Part shown: piece after piece, positions 25,601 through 40,600 of the stretch | How the letters are laid out: each line of letters opens with the position of its first letter | Numbering within the stretch: the first letter of the stretch is position 1 | Assembly (NCBI GenBank): GCA_903813345.2 | Contig: CAIIXF020000009.1 | Span: 1,424,001-1,488,000, forward strand | DNA length: 64,000 bases | Reading direction: 5' to 3' | Source: Owenia fusiformis | Lineage: Eukaryota; Annelida; Polychaeta; Sabellida; Oweniidae | Position numbers and translations under genes: made by a program | Notes under the pieces: generated by a model | The model's input: the letters and a program-made list of their open reading frames with translations, nothing else | Databases searched by the model: none | Told to the model about the DNA's origin: nothing

Positions 25601-28600
25601 GTATTAGATAACATATCATATTCATACCACTATACAAAAACCTTTGCACCCTTTTCATCTCCTCTAAAAATCACTGTCTAAACTTACCGTGATTTTGATT
25701 TATCTTGTTAATTTCTCATATGATCATCAGCTTTTTTTTAATGAGTTATCAAACTACTCCACGTTCATCAAGCTTTTAAAAATAAGTAAACAATTTCCCG
25801 TTTTCAGGACAATGTGGAGGTTTAAGGGAAGCAATGACCACAATCAAAGATGACATTATGACTCCAGGACATCCACGATATTACAAAATTAATACGAAAT
25901 GCACATGGCTTATTACAGTTAGTTGATTTCTATAATATATTTTGCATTCTTTGACTATTGAATTAATATATTGAGTTTGAACATAAAACTCAAACTCAAA
26001 TAATTGAACTGAAACTGTATATTTATTTTTTCACAAAGCATGAATATAGTAACCATTTCCAAAGGAAGAATAATTGGTGATGAACAGGATATCTTACATT
26101 ATACTCTTTTCAGACACCAGATGGATATGAAGTAGTTGCAAGCTTTGTGACATTCAACCTAGGGTGCAGTTATTCAAATATGTTCATGGTTGAAATGCAA
26201 TGCAAGAATGAATGGGTTGAAGTCCGACACCATAGAGTTGATGAAATGGGACCCAGGTAAGTGCTCTTCAATGTTTATTGTCCTTGCTGTTGTTTGGTAT
26301 TTTCTCATTTTTGTTTATGACAAGTTATTTTATATGTCAAGTGCAAGTTATTATTTTTATTATATTCCTAAATGGTAATTTAAGTATGTATTCTTTTCAC
26401 TTTTATTTCGTATGTATAGAACACTTGTAGAAACTCAATTGCATGTTTTAGGTTTTGCTGTGCTGAATTACCAACAAAAACTTTTGTGTCAACGTATAAT
26501 GAACTGATGGTGCTGTTCAGAACTTTTCCACAGGCTTCTACCACATTTAGAGGAATGCAAATGCAGTATTATTCAAGAAGAAGTAAGCCTTCTTTTAGTA
26601 GGCTTTTGCAAGTACCATGAAGTACCAAATCCATGAAATCCATGAGTCGAGAGTTTGATATATTTCCAAAATATAAAGTCTTTGAAAGTAACACAATTTT
26701 ATATAATCAAATCTGACACACTGAAGCAATGCACTCGCATAAAAATACAGTACTTCTAGAAAATTACTAAAAAAAGTTAGTGACCAATCATTATAATCTG
26801 TTTTCGGATGATTTTTATATCTTTGAAAACAAGATATAAAACAGGCCGTCCACGTAAAAGTCAAAATGCCCATCATTGCAAAATTTACCTTGACTCGTGT
26901 TCAACATAAGGTCGTTTACATTAAGTCAATGGGATGTGGAACTTTAAAAATGAGCCAAATGTGCAGTATTCTCTCCTTTCCAGAGGTTCTTAGGGAACCA
27001 TGTAAAAAACTGTTAGTATCTGGCATAGAGGACCCAGAATTTTCCTACATGGAAGGAATCTACCACATGGATATTCTTCTTCACAAAGGTAGACCTACAT
27101 ATAGACATGACTATGAATTCCGGTACATCTTTTTTGATGAATATAATGATGGGAAGCAGTGCTGGTACATTGGCAACACCATTGGAAACACTGATATGGA
27201 TAAGGTTTTCTTACTACTCAAAAGTCAGGTGGACTTTCCGGAAGACTCTACACTCTTTAATAAGAGATACAAAAACAAATGGGCAAAAACATCAATGGTC
27301 GTTCAATGTTTGAATGGTGGGTACATTACGCTTTAGTTAATATTAAATAAAGGAATGCCCTAAATAACAAATACATGTTAATTCTCATCTTGGTTATATC
27401 ATGTTTAATAATTCCCAGCATGTTTTATGCATTTGACTTAAAATGAGTAATGTATACCTTTATAAATCATTCTTCAAATTCTAGATGTTTGATAGTATAT
27501 ATTTTAACAATGCGTCTGCAGTTATTTATCCATATTGGGGTATTTCATTTCTTTCCACCATTTTGAGTACCTCGATTTTTATTTTCTAGCTAAACCTCCA
27601 CGGGGAATCAGACTAAGTGATATGTCATTAAATGGCTCACCGAAAATCGAAGGATATTACAAGTTAACTTCAAAGACACAATACGACCGACCAATTTACA
27701 AACATAGTTCAAACGATTTATATATATATCATAAAAAGATAAGAGAACACACATGGATGGTGGGAAAAGATATAAACAGTGTGTTGACTGGCGTCGTGGC
27801 CAAGGCAACTGCAGATAGCTCCAGTGATCCTTCACAAATGCACGTGGCATGGTCAGTAAGAGTAGGAAGCATGTTTAAAGCGGATGTAAAGCTCCATGCC
27901 ACTGCCATCTACGGTATGCTTCCTGGATTGGGTTTCTACAAATCGTAATATTTTCCACTGATTCATATTTTTCAAAGTTATTTCATTTTTTCCTCAAGAT
28001 CCGGACGGTAAATTTTCAAAAATATTATTTTTAACATTTTTTGTATAATCACAAGTTTTTGAAAAAGTTCTGAATTGTGTAAATGTTTTGGAAAATAAAA
28101 AAAGGTTTTTCCATTGAGAGCAACGCTAAATTAAAACATTTTTTCAGAAATAAATAAACAGTTGATTTTTCTAATCTTCAGATATTGATTGTGTTACACA
28201 CATTGATTTTTCTCACGAAAATCTGAATTGTAGAAACAAGTTAGGCGACATTGAAGTTCTACCTTAAACGACACAGTCATTAAGACATCTAAAGTCTATG
28301 TCAATGCATTAGGAATGAGCACTTTTGCTTTAATTTGCAATTCAAAAGTTATCCACAAAACAGCAATGTGTTGCAAACATAATGTCCCTGCCCCCAATGA
28401 ATTTCTACTTCAATAATTTTTTTCTTCAGTTGATTTAATTTTTAAAGCCAGAAAACAAAAGTCTAATGAAAATGGTGTAAAGAAAAATCAAAAATATGCA
28501 AATCGGGGAGAACGTATGTTTATTGCAGTTGCACGTCATATGCATAGGTATGGAGGGTATGTGCTACAAGGGACCATCTCAAAGGTATAATCTAAGCTTT

Positions 28601-31600
28601 TTATAAGAACTCAACTAGATAGTCAGTAATCACTATCACGATCATTATTTGAATATGTTTCGAGATTGATGATTACAGGGTCCATTTCCTCAATAAGATT
28701 GATTTGAAATTATCCCTGAGTATGTGCAACAGCATTAGTTGATAGGATTGTATAATTGCATTGTTTATGAAAACCTCTTTGGTCAATCCATGCATAATTT
28801 GTTGATTTCCATCGGTTGTTCACTTAAAAAATCTAATAGATTGTGTCCTGATGAATTCACATTGGAATTTTTCTTTCTAGCTCTAAAAATTAAATCAACT
28901 GAAGAAAAATTATGGAATCACAAAATCACCTAGGACAGAGGCAATCCATTTGCAACATATTGCTGTTTTGTGGATACATTTTATTGAAGCAAAAATGGTA
29001 ATTTTACTGCATTGTCATACACTTTAGTAGTTCAATATCCGTATCAAGTTTGGTATTGACATATTTTGCAGGGGAATCTCATTGTTCATCAATAAAGGTG
29101 ACTAGCTCAAATGTGGCTGTAGAAGACACGTATTCGTTGTTGCCGATGTCCTTTGCTGACAGACCCGTCTACTTTGGACAAAGGGACCACTCTCCCAAGG
29201 TTTGAATATATTTCCCATATGTTTTTATTTTTCACAACTTTAGTAAATAATCACCATTATTTATGACGCGATTGCACGTTTGTTTATGAGTTATTATTTG
29301 ATTTAGTACATAGCTTCCAAGGCACTTCACAAATCACATAGACTTTGGCTCATCGGGGATGCAATCGGAGATATACGATTGGGAGTAGTCGGAATGGACA
29401 GTTTTATAATGGATCCGAGTAAGACATCTGGGGATTGGAAAAACATTAACAGGAGAACTCTCACATTGGATGACAGTGTATTTGTCAAAATGGAATGTTT
29501 AGATGGTGGGTGGAAAAGGGATAATATATTATTTTAATTAAAAGTATACGTAGGGATAGAGGGTACAAAGAAAACAACAAGATACCCATAGGTTTATTTT
29601 ATATTTAAACGCACTCGACGTCAAATTTAAGTTCACTTCAGTATTATTAATTTTTGTTCCAAGAAATTGAAAATGAATCGGTGAATGAGTGTACGTCATC
29701 GAAGCATGACTGTCATGCAAATGCTGTGTGTACTGATACCCCTAGCTCTTACACATGTACATGTAAACCAGGGTTCACAGGCGATGGGACATCTTGCATG
29801 GGTAAACTAGTCCTTTTTTAATGTAATAACATTATGATTAACTTCGAAATTCGCTAAAGTAATCGCCATATATTTTGTTGACTTGTACATCCTAAGTATA
29901 TTAAACATTGTCTGTCCAAAATATTCACACATTTACAGTATGTAACTAGAATTCTTATGGAATAAATCAAATACATGCAACACCCTTTTCAGATGTGAAT
30001 GAATGCATGGAAAATACCGATAATTGTCACGTCCATGCTACATGCACCAATACACAAGGTACCTTTACATGTAAGTGTAAAGACGGTTACAAAGGAACAG
30101 GAGTCCAATGTGTTGGTAAGATAATTCTATTTAGTTTTAAAAACCGACAGCAAACAAAAATGCCAATATGAATTGTGAATAACACAGTTTTAGCACACAA
30201 TAGCACCCAATTTGTGTGAAAAAAGGTCAAGGAATAAGTGTAGTTATCATAGAAAAATAGTTTATATTTTTAATCTCCTACCATCCTACTATATATTACG
30301 AGCATCGGGTTGATAGTCACTATGATACAACAAATTCAACAACAAACGCCAAGTGACCAACATCACACTGTCAGTAGAAGCCCATTTCCAATTTGATGCA
30401 CTTGTAAACTCAAAGAATATATTTTGGGGGAGGTTAGCGCCTGATAAAGTATTAGAGTGATTCCTTCACATAGACTATGATAGATTTAAGGAGAATAACC
30501 CCAGGACAAAAGTAGGCTTAACCTGAGTCACGCGTGTCATTTAGGTCATGCTTGCTGAGAAATACAGTAAGGTATTTCGGAACATTTTATAATATGTAGC
30601 TTTGTCTACAATGATACAAACATACATGATACTCATCCTCTATTATTATGGTACAATTGCACATTTTATTGTCTCTTACAATATTAGTACGGTGTCTTCC
30701 CGTTTCAATTTCAAAACAATAGTTTGAAATTTTAGACTTTGCTAGAGCTTTAATACATCTATATTCTAAATTACACAATAAATAAAACTCCAAAATAGCT
30801 TTTAATTGCGTGTGTTTACAGTTTAGGGTATTCCCTTAGTTTTCCCAAGTCTTCCCTTAGCTTTCATAAGTTTTTGTTTACATATAACAATAAAATATAA
30901 TTGGTTCCCTACACTTTGCTAAGCACCATACATGTTCAAATTCCAGTGAAAAAGTAAATATTTGATTTTGATGCCCAAGTTGTTTTCCCATATTGATCTA
31001 GTTGGTAATGCATAGTATAACATAATTTTGGATGTCTATGATAAGACATTTCTGTTAATTTTATCCAGTGTTTTATGGTTCTCAGCATATAAGGGGAAGT
31101 CTGTCCCATTCGCCCAATGCTGCTGCAATTTTGATCGGATACCTATATAATATTTATAAAATTGTACAAAATTTTGTATATTCAATTACACTACATCATC
31201 ATATCCCCACATCTCTGATCCATAGCGCAAGATAGTCGTTCGTAGTTCGTTAACCCACCATTCTGGTTGTTGGGGTTTGTTTTTGGCATGTTTACTCGGT
31301 AATTTTTGTTTCATGCTTGCATCTGCTGTCGTGTATATATTGGTCAGCATATTTATATTTTCATTGAATCAGAAGTGAAAGGTTTTGCATCATCACACAT
31401 GGTTCTTTGAAATGTTGGTTCCATATCATGTTTCCGTTTATAATATTTGTTTTTTATTAAAGCAGATATGAAATGGTATTTTTAACCTAAAGGAATCAAT
31501 ATAATGTTTTGATAAATGTATTTGGACATGTTTTCTCATCAGTAGTGTGAAAATTATTTCACTCTAACGATCATTATTACCACCTTGCCGGACCAGTTCT

Positions 31601-34600
31601 AGGGGTTTTAGTGCTAGTTTAGAAGGCATTCATTTTACTATATCGACCTGAGAAATGTGTGACGTCATAGTGGTGGTCCATATGGACCGGTCTAGAATAT
31701 ATTCTGGACCGGCAATTTTCCCCGCGAAATTAGATATCGTTCAATGCGTAAGATTTTCTTGCTGTTTCAGTCCTGGTCGTTAACGGTGGTAATAATACTA
31801 ATAACGTCATTTCTGCGAGCATCGGCCCTCGGTCCAATATTTCACTATATTGCCCTTAGAAATGACGTTATTGTACTATTATATCTGCTTAATAAGCAAT
31901 ATTCGAATTGGTTGTGACGTTATTGGCCCCCACTTGATCTCTGACTGCTCCCCACGTGGCCCGTTTTGGTCCATTAGATCATGACGTCATAATACCAAAA
32001 TGTTTTGTTATTTGTTTACACAACAATCCTATGGTTGCAGTGATGTTGTGATTACTAAGGAACCAATAAACCAAAGCTATATTTTGTATATGACGTTACT
32101 AATCACGTGGGGGCCAATTTGATTGATCAGTTAGTTTTCTTTCGTTATCTATGACCGTTAGCAGTTATCTAACGTTTATTTTATGATGACTATCGCAAGA
32201 ACTCTACGTTGGGCTTACAATGGAGAAAACCTCATTTTTGTACCTGCAAGTTGAGAAAATCTATTTCAGTTGTCCTTTAGAAGGAATCTGCTGTGTCTGA
32301 TGTTTTGCAGCTCTACATGAAATTCAATTTATATAATCACTTAATAATATGTCATATCCTGGCACTTTCTCCAACAGGTGCATGGTTTTTGATTCCAATG
32401 GAGATGTCTCCTGATTCTCATAGTTTAGCCTTGCCCAAGTCGATCTCTTTTACTTATCTTGATTTCTACTATGACCGCCTTGTACCAATGAGAAAATCCC
32501 GTGCTTAACCGACGTAATGTCGGTGAATTTGACGAATCAACGTGTCAATATCATGTTCTATTTCTAAGCTGTTCTTAATACTATCTTTCTCTTTTGATCC
32601 ACTTTCTTCCAAAGTTTCTTTCTCATTACCTTGGATTCCATATAATGTTAGGTTTTTCCTTTTTGAACGTTCATTCTGTCATCCTGGTCCTTTTGTTTTA
32701 ATGATATTTCATTAATTTCGTTTTTTGTGTAGTTTAAACCTGTTTCTAGGTTTCCGAGTTTACTTTCTATGTTATCGAGTCTTGATCCTATAGGTTTTGA
32801 AACCTGTCTTCTATTTTTGTCCAAAGGTCATCGTTTTTACGTGAATCTGACTGACTTGTTCCTCGGGTCTTAGGGGGAGTGCCTGGATTAAGGTCAACAT
32901 CGCCTGAACATCGAAGTATAATGGCCATATACAGGGTGTCTCAAAAAAATGTACCCAAAAGTATATCAAGAGCACAGATAAACCAATCAATATTTTCAGA
33001 CATTTTTTGCATGGTCATGTAGCCAAAACATGAAAATTTTCTCCCCAATACACCATTTTTATTTCAGTCTTGTCTTTTTGATGCTTGAACCATTTACCTT
33101 TTACACCACAAAATCGATGTAACCTCATATTTCAATGACAGCCTGTATCCTTACTGCTACATTGTTCATCACATTTTGATAATAATTCTGGTGAAATGTT
33201 TTTGATTTCTCTTTGGATGTTGTCCTTTAGTTGTTCTAGGTGTTTTTTCTTGGAATGAGCATTAAAACACTCCTTCAAATAGCCACAGAAAAAGATGTTT
33301 GAGGATGACGATGGCAGAACAAACACAGATAATCAGGTCAATTATCGGCAAATGATTCAGGAGTTACCTTCCAGAGTTAGGCAGGCTAGCCTGGATACCA
33401 AATGATATCCAAATGAAAACACAGTGCTCTCAAATTGATACACACAACAAAAGCTACACTAGAATCCCAACCAATGCAGTTTCTTGAACCTCTGACCTCT
33501 CTGTATAAGGGGGCTATTAGACATTGTGAGGGCCTCCCTATTCACCATATTTGACGGCCCATACTTTTTTCTCTGAGGCTATTTGAAGGACCATTTTTAT
33601 GCTAAACCCAAGCTAAGAGACCTAGAACAACTTAGGACCAGCATCCGAACAGAAATCAAAACATTCCACCAGAAATATCAAATGTGATGAACACTGTAGT
33701 AGTAAGGATGCAGACTGTCATCGAAATATGACGTTACATTGAATATGTGGTGTAAAAGGTAAAGGGTTAAAGTATCAAAAAGGCAAAACTGAATTAAAAA
33801 CTGTGTATAGGGGAAAAACTTTCATCTTTTATCTACAAGACCATGCAAAAAATGTCTGAAAATATTGATTGGTTTGTCTATGGTGTTGATATACTTTTGG
33901 GTACATTTTTTTGAGACACCCTATATATGGTTGGATTTATGCTGAATAATGTTCCTTTGTGAATATAATTGTAATGTAACAGTGTAACCATACTTTCAAA
34001 AAATCAAGCCTGTCTAAAATATGATAGGCTGGCAGGAAATTAAATGATCTTAACATGTAAAAAATATGACAAAGATATGAAGAAAATAAGACTTGACGTT
34101 TGACCATCCTGTAAATAAATTCCATTTCATTTACTGTATTGTTACTCTGCTACTACAGAAACATAAAAATGGTTATAGATGTTTTATTACCAGCAAGTTT
34201 TAGGTTTGTAAAAGTATTTGTCAAATGAGAACTCAAAATCTTGATATTTTTTATTGACAAAGAAAGTCATTTTAAATAGACAGTGTTTTTGAAATGTGAA
34301 CGAGTGTGTATTTTTCTGTTTAGTAAATCGTGTGAACGAGTGCCTAATGAGGACACATAACTGTGATCAGCACGCCACGTGTATAGATACCTCCATATCA
34401 TATATGTGTCGATGTAAACCTGGATATACAGGAAATGGAAAAACATGTACAGGTGATAAAATGTATGAATTATAACTTGACATAATCATGGGTTTAAATT
34501 ATTCCTGAATATTGAATATAGAAATACAAGGGAAAAAAGAATATTTAATCGTCTTCAATGTCAAGGTATATCAAGGTATCACAAAATTAAGTAAAAATCA

Positions 34601-37600
34601 TTGAACGTTTAAAAGAGGAAATGCAAAAACACTTTTTCTATGTCCATCAGTGCATGAAAGGGTCAAAATCCATCCACAAAGTCAACATAGTCAACGAAAC
34701 ACGATCGATTTAAGATTTGAACCTCATGGACCTTTTGAAGGTAAAAAAAGTGTTATCATTGGCGGGTGGCGTCTGTTACAAATTCTTACAACTTCCAATA
34801 ACATAACAAATACTGTTAACACTGACTGAAAAGTTAAAAATGTCAAAAATGTATTTTTTCAACTTGCTTCAAATTAGATTATATATGATAAATATGATAG
34901 ATATGAGATTCTCAAGGTAAAAAATGTCAAAAAGGTGTGTTTCAGCGTGTTTCAATTTGACCTTTTTTAAAAAAACATCTACAACTTCTCAGAAATTAAA
35001 TCTGACTTTAGATCCGACATTTGACCTTCAATAACTTTCTCAAATTAATAAAGGTCAGGAAGGTCTTTTCTTTAATACAGGTCAAAAGGTATTTTTAATC
35101 TTGCTTCAAAATCATCTATAAGTCCACCTACGTTCAAATATGACTATAATTTAAGATTTGACCTTCAATGACCTTCTTGAGGTCAAAAATGACAAAATGT
35201 ATTTTTCCAACTTGCTTGAAAATGGCTTAATTTTTTTTTTAAAAGGTCAAAAGGGTATTTTTCAACTTGCTTCAAATTGATTAAATGTTCTAAATGGTGG
35301 TGTTTTTTGTCATATTAATGCCTTGTTTATGTTAAACAAGTCGTGTGAATGAGTGCTCAATGAGATTGCATGACTGTAGTTCACATGCCACTTGCATAGA
35401 TACGTCCATATCATATACGTGTCTATGGAAATCTGGATGTACAGGACATGGAAAAATATTTATAGGTGAAACAATGTTTCCAGTATAATTGTGCTTGTGT
35501 AATTTGTGATGCACATATTTTTTAGTGGACGTTTAAAAATGTTGAATTAAGAATCCAATATGTTATAAATGGGATCATTTTCCTCGCATAGGTCGATAGT
35601 TGTTCTATATTTATTCCGAATGGAAAGGGTAAAGAACGATAGAAACGTCTACATTTGATTACAGATGTGAATGAGTGTGCAATAAGAAGAGATAATTGTC
35701 ATACGAATGCTGACTGTATAAATACCATTGGTTCATACATGTGCGACTGTAAATCAGGCTTCCAAGGAACAGGGAGATTCTGCTCGGGTACAGTAGCTAT
35801 GTACTTAAAAACAAACGTTAACTAGATTATTTATACAGCCTATTAGCTATTTAATATAATTCATGGACCACAACATAATAATTCTATCGGGATATTAATC
35901 TGGCATACAAAATCGAAACGCACGTACGTATGAAATCACCCTATACAACTGCAGAAGAAGTGAGTAGCTCCCATAATTCTTTCATATTCTATCGTATTCG
36001 GGGAGTCCCCATTACGTCATCCCCCGCATCATCTCCAATCAAATCGCAGGATGCGATCACGTGAACATATCGTGGAAGTGGCGTTAACATCAGTTAAATA
36101 TCATTATTTTAAACCTACGGTAATACTATTTGAGTCACTCGAGCCAAACTTGTGGAGAATACTCATAAAACTACAGCGAACATTGGTAGATTCAGTTCAA
36201 TGGCAACTGAGGCCTGTTTATAACGAACGTGCCAATATGAAAGGAACCCACTTCTTTGGAACCCCCCCCCCGATACAACTTCATGTAGTTTTCTCACTTG
36301 AATAATCGTTCGGTTAGATTGTTAACGTTAGTCCGTATACCCTACTATCACACCAAACTAGTTCTCACAACGTTCTCGAAAACGGGCTCTTCTACTAGGG
36401 TCGTTTTTACAACGAGTTGAACTGTCTGAGGGCGTATTGAGAACGAGGTAGAACTAATTGCAAACGGGTTTAAACTGACAAAGAACGTATCAAAGATTGC
36501 TTATGAACGAGTTAGCAAAAATATAGCTATCACATCAAACAAGTTGCCACTGCGTCCTTCAAACCTGGTTTTAAACTGTGTGCGAACGGAATGAACGTAG
36601 CTGCAACTTTCTACGGTCTATTTACGAACTTCATGAACTTTCTAAGACGGGAAGGTGATTTTAGAATTTTGAAATGATTCAAAATTCGATGGCGACCATA
36701 CCGTTCTGTAATCAGGTCATGATGACCTTCTAGACTAAGGGACGCGTTATACGACGTTGCACACCAACGTGGAGCGACCTGGACGAACTGCGAATGAGAT
36801 GGACGTATTGAAGACTGTTAATGAACGAAGACGCCAATATTTTAGACATATTTCCCGACTGTAGCCAGATTGAGCCCGTTTTTCGACGTTTTCGTAGGAC
36901 TGACAAGAACGGGTAAGAACTAGTTTGGTGTGATAGGGGGGTTACATAGACCACCCCGCAGCGTGTAATACACCATTGATAGTTGTATAGGTATTTTTCT
37001 ATGATACATATTTTAAACAAGCTCGTTTAGTAAGATATTTGGAGCTAAATTATGTATATAAATCATGTACAGTATGTTCCAAAGGTAGCAGGACTGGTGC
37101 TTGACTATGCACCAATCGTCTTCAAAATTTCACATAATGTACTTGCACAACTTTTTCATGAAAATGTGATATGTATCATTTTTGTATACTGAAGTATGAC
37201 TGTAGTATGACTGAAGGAAGTATCTAATTCAGCTATTACGATACAACATCTCTTGTTTGTTATAATATTTGATGTATAATGGTGTTGCTATACAACTCAG
37301 ATTCATGATATATGATGATTTCATTATCATGATAATATTTATTCTATTTCCTGGAATGTCACAATGTGTAATAGTCTGCACAAATCACGGTTGAGTTTTT
37401 GAAAAGACCCAATTTAAAGCCAGTCATCCGACTTGATAATGCGCCTGCCCGAAAGTCAGCATTAAAGACCACTGCAGCTATAAAGGAGCTAGGTCTTGAG
37501 GTCTTAGTCCATGAACCATACTCTTCTGAACATGCAATATCTAATTTATACATAAATGGAGAATGGAATGCTAATCAGCGCGGTAAGACCTTTAAAAGAT

Positions 37601-40600
37601 GAGAATGACCTTCTCCAAGTTGTTCAATTGACCCCGTGATATCCTCAAATGGGTTCACTCGTGTGTTTGAGTCATAGATACAGAGTGCTACTCTTGTACT
37701 GCAAAGAGGAGCCTGTTTTTCAAAGTAGATGATACATAAGAATATCAAATGATATAAAGCAAATGTAATTCCCACCAGTTGCTGCATTTCATCTGTGGTA
37801 TGGGACGTATAAAATGCTTAAAGTCTGTGTAGCTTTCTGCGTGGAATGTTGCCCCGGGTATTTTGATGTCATGTTACCATAGCAACCATAACTGTATCCG
37901 AGTTTCATAATTTGTATCGAAACTTTGCAGTTTTTTTTATTACAATACATGAAAGTACATTATGTTAAAGTTTGAAGACAATCACCAGTCCTGTTACTTT
38001 TGGAACGCCCTGTACATTTGCTTTACATCATTTGATATTCCTATGTATCCTCTACTTTGAAAAAAGTAGGCTCCTTTTTGGTTCGTACAAGAATAGTATT
38101 CTGTATCCATGACTCAAACACATGTGTGAACCTATTTGAGGACATGTCACGAATGGTCGATGGACAATTTGGAGAAGGTCATTCTCATATTTAAGGGTCT
38201 TACCCCCTGATTAGTATTCCATTCTCCATACAAGTATAATTAGATATTTCATGGTCAGAGGAGTATGGTGCATGGTCTAAGACCTCGAGACCTAACTCCT
38301 TTAAGCTGCAGTAGTCTTCAACGCTGACTTGCGGGCAGGTGCGTTATCAAGGTGGATGACTGGCCTCAAATTGGCTCTTTTCAAAAACTAAACCGTGAAT
38401 TGTGCAGACTGTTATACACAGAAATATTCAATGAAATTGAATAAAAATATTATTATGAAAATTATAAAATCATACTTGAATCTGAGTTGTATAGCAACAC
38501 CATTACAACAAAGCAACTAATTAAACAAACAATAAATGTTGTATTGCAATAGGTGAATTAGTTACTTTCCTCAGTGATATAAAAATGTTAGATATCACAT
38601 TTTCATAAAAGTTGCCCCGGGTATTGTGATGTCATGCTACTATAATAGTAACCATAACTCTTTTCACATTTAATCATTTTTTCTGAAACTTTACAATTTT
38701 ACTTACAGTACTTTAAAGTACAATTTGTGAAAATTTGAAGACACTTGTTGCAAAATTGACAAAATGTCAGCACCAGTCATGTTACCTTTGGAACACCCTG
38801 TATGATATACATCATTTATTTCAGAAATCACAATCGCCAGCATTGTATTCAGTGTATATGAGTATAATGATTCCCGTTGACACCAACGTGAAATTCAGTC
38901 TCCAGTTCTAAAAACATAACTGAAGCTGATCGGTTATCTGAAGTTGACGAATTAGCGCTTGTTTTGTATGCGCGTCTTTTTAGAAAATAGGCGTATATTG
39001 ATGACTTTTACTATTCCTTTTCAACTCACAGCACAGGATGGCCCAAAAAAACGTTCACATTTTTATTTCAATATAACTGTTTTTGAAAATGCATAAACTT
39101 CAATTCTGCAGGAAGTCAATTTTACAAATGTTCCCAAAGTGGGATTAATTAATCTCCAGAAGTTAAAGATAATTAAGGTAAACAGACACTGGGATTTGCA
39201 TAAAAAGTACAGGTTTCTGGATAAAATTCAAAGTGACAATTATACAATTATAATGATCATGCCTCAAATAACATTTTCAGATAAGATTGACATTTCATAC
39301 ATTTAGCCACTGAAGCATGTTAAGTATGGTGTAAACACTTGTGTAATTTATATTTATGATAGGATTTGAATCACTTTGGAGTGTATTGAGGCTGATATGG
39401 ACTATTCGATGTACTGATTCAAGATCGATTAAAACGGAACTGGTAGGCGAAAGTCTGGATGAAAATGATGTTCTCGTATTGGCTTCTAGCCTTGCCCAAG
39501 TCGGTATTTTTTTTACTTATCTGATCTTGAATTATTACCGCCTTGTACAATCCGATACATCTCCGCTGTTATTATGCTGAAATATTCAACGGTTTCGAGA
39601 TTTCCATAATACCTACGCCATCAGGGGTATCGCGAAACCTTAATGATTGACAGATACTCGCGTGGACACGACGTGTGACTTCAGGCTGAATGACCAATCA
39701 AAACGTTATTGGGTTGAGCTGCGTAAACAAAACAAACTTCCCATCTACGACTTGAAATTCAATGATCTGATCGAATGTTTCTTTAGAGTTACAATATATT
39801 ATGTAATTAAATGTACATTGGAAGGTAAGAGGCATTAATATAACTTAGTCATGCGATTCAATGTTGATTTAAAACTGATTTCGCGATGAAAATGCAAGAA
39901 GACCTAGTCCAATGTAGCGGGTCATGTTGTCGTCGATCGGTGATTGAATCTCAGCCTACATGTTCAGCGATCGTTTCAACGTTTATTGTTGAAATCTTCT
40001 CACCTTTGGTTATCTGATCGATGCCTCGGCATCCACTAAACTCTCATTGATATTTATCTGATAAAATATTTGTATTTTCATGATGAATTCGTGCTCAGAT
40101 TCGTGCAAGATTTGTTCGTGAAAAGTCCCGGTGAAAAGTGTACTTGTTTTTGACCTTGCATAATAATGAGCTAACGCTACAGGGCCGTCGTTGATTGGTT
40201 AAATTTTACCGACATCAACAAACTGTCGGAAAAGCACGTGGCTTTCTCTTCGGTACAAGGCGGTCATAATAGAAATCAAGATAAGTAAAAGAGACCGACT
40301 TGGGCAAGGCTAATTGGCTTCTAATCTATATTTAGTACTGATCTGATTTTTAAAGGACAATGGAGAAACGTATGAGTTTAATCAAGCACCAAACTGATCT
40401 TTTTGCCCAGATAAGTTTCACAGTTAAGGCAAAATTTCCCAAATCATTGTTTTCTCTTGCTGCTGAATAAGTTTTTCTTCATTTTACTTATATATCTTAA
40501 AATTCATTTTTTGTCTGGAGATTATTTTAGAATATACTGAACACTCTATCCCGTGTGTCTCTAAGGCAGATTGAATAATATGGCAATATTGTACTTTAAT

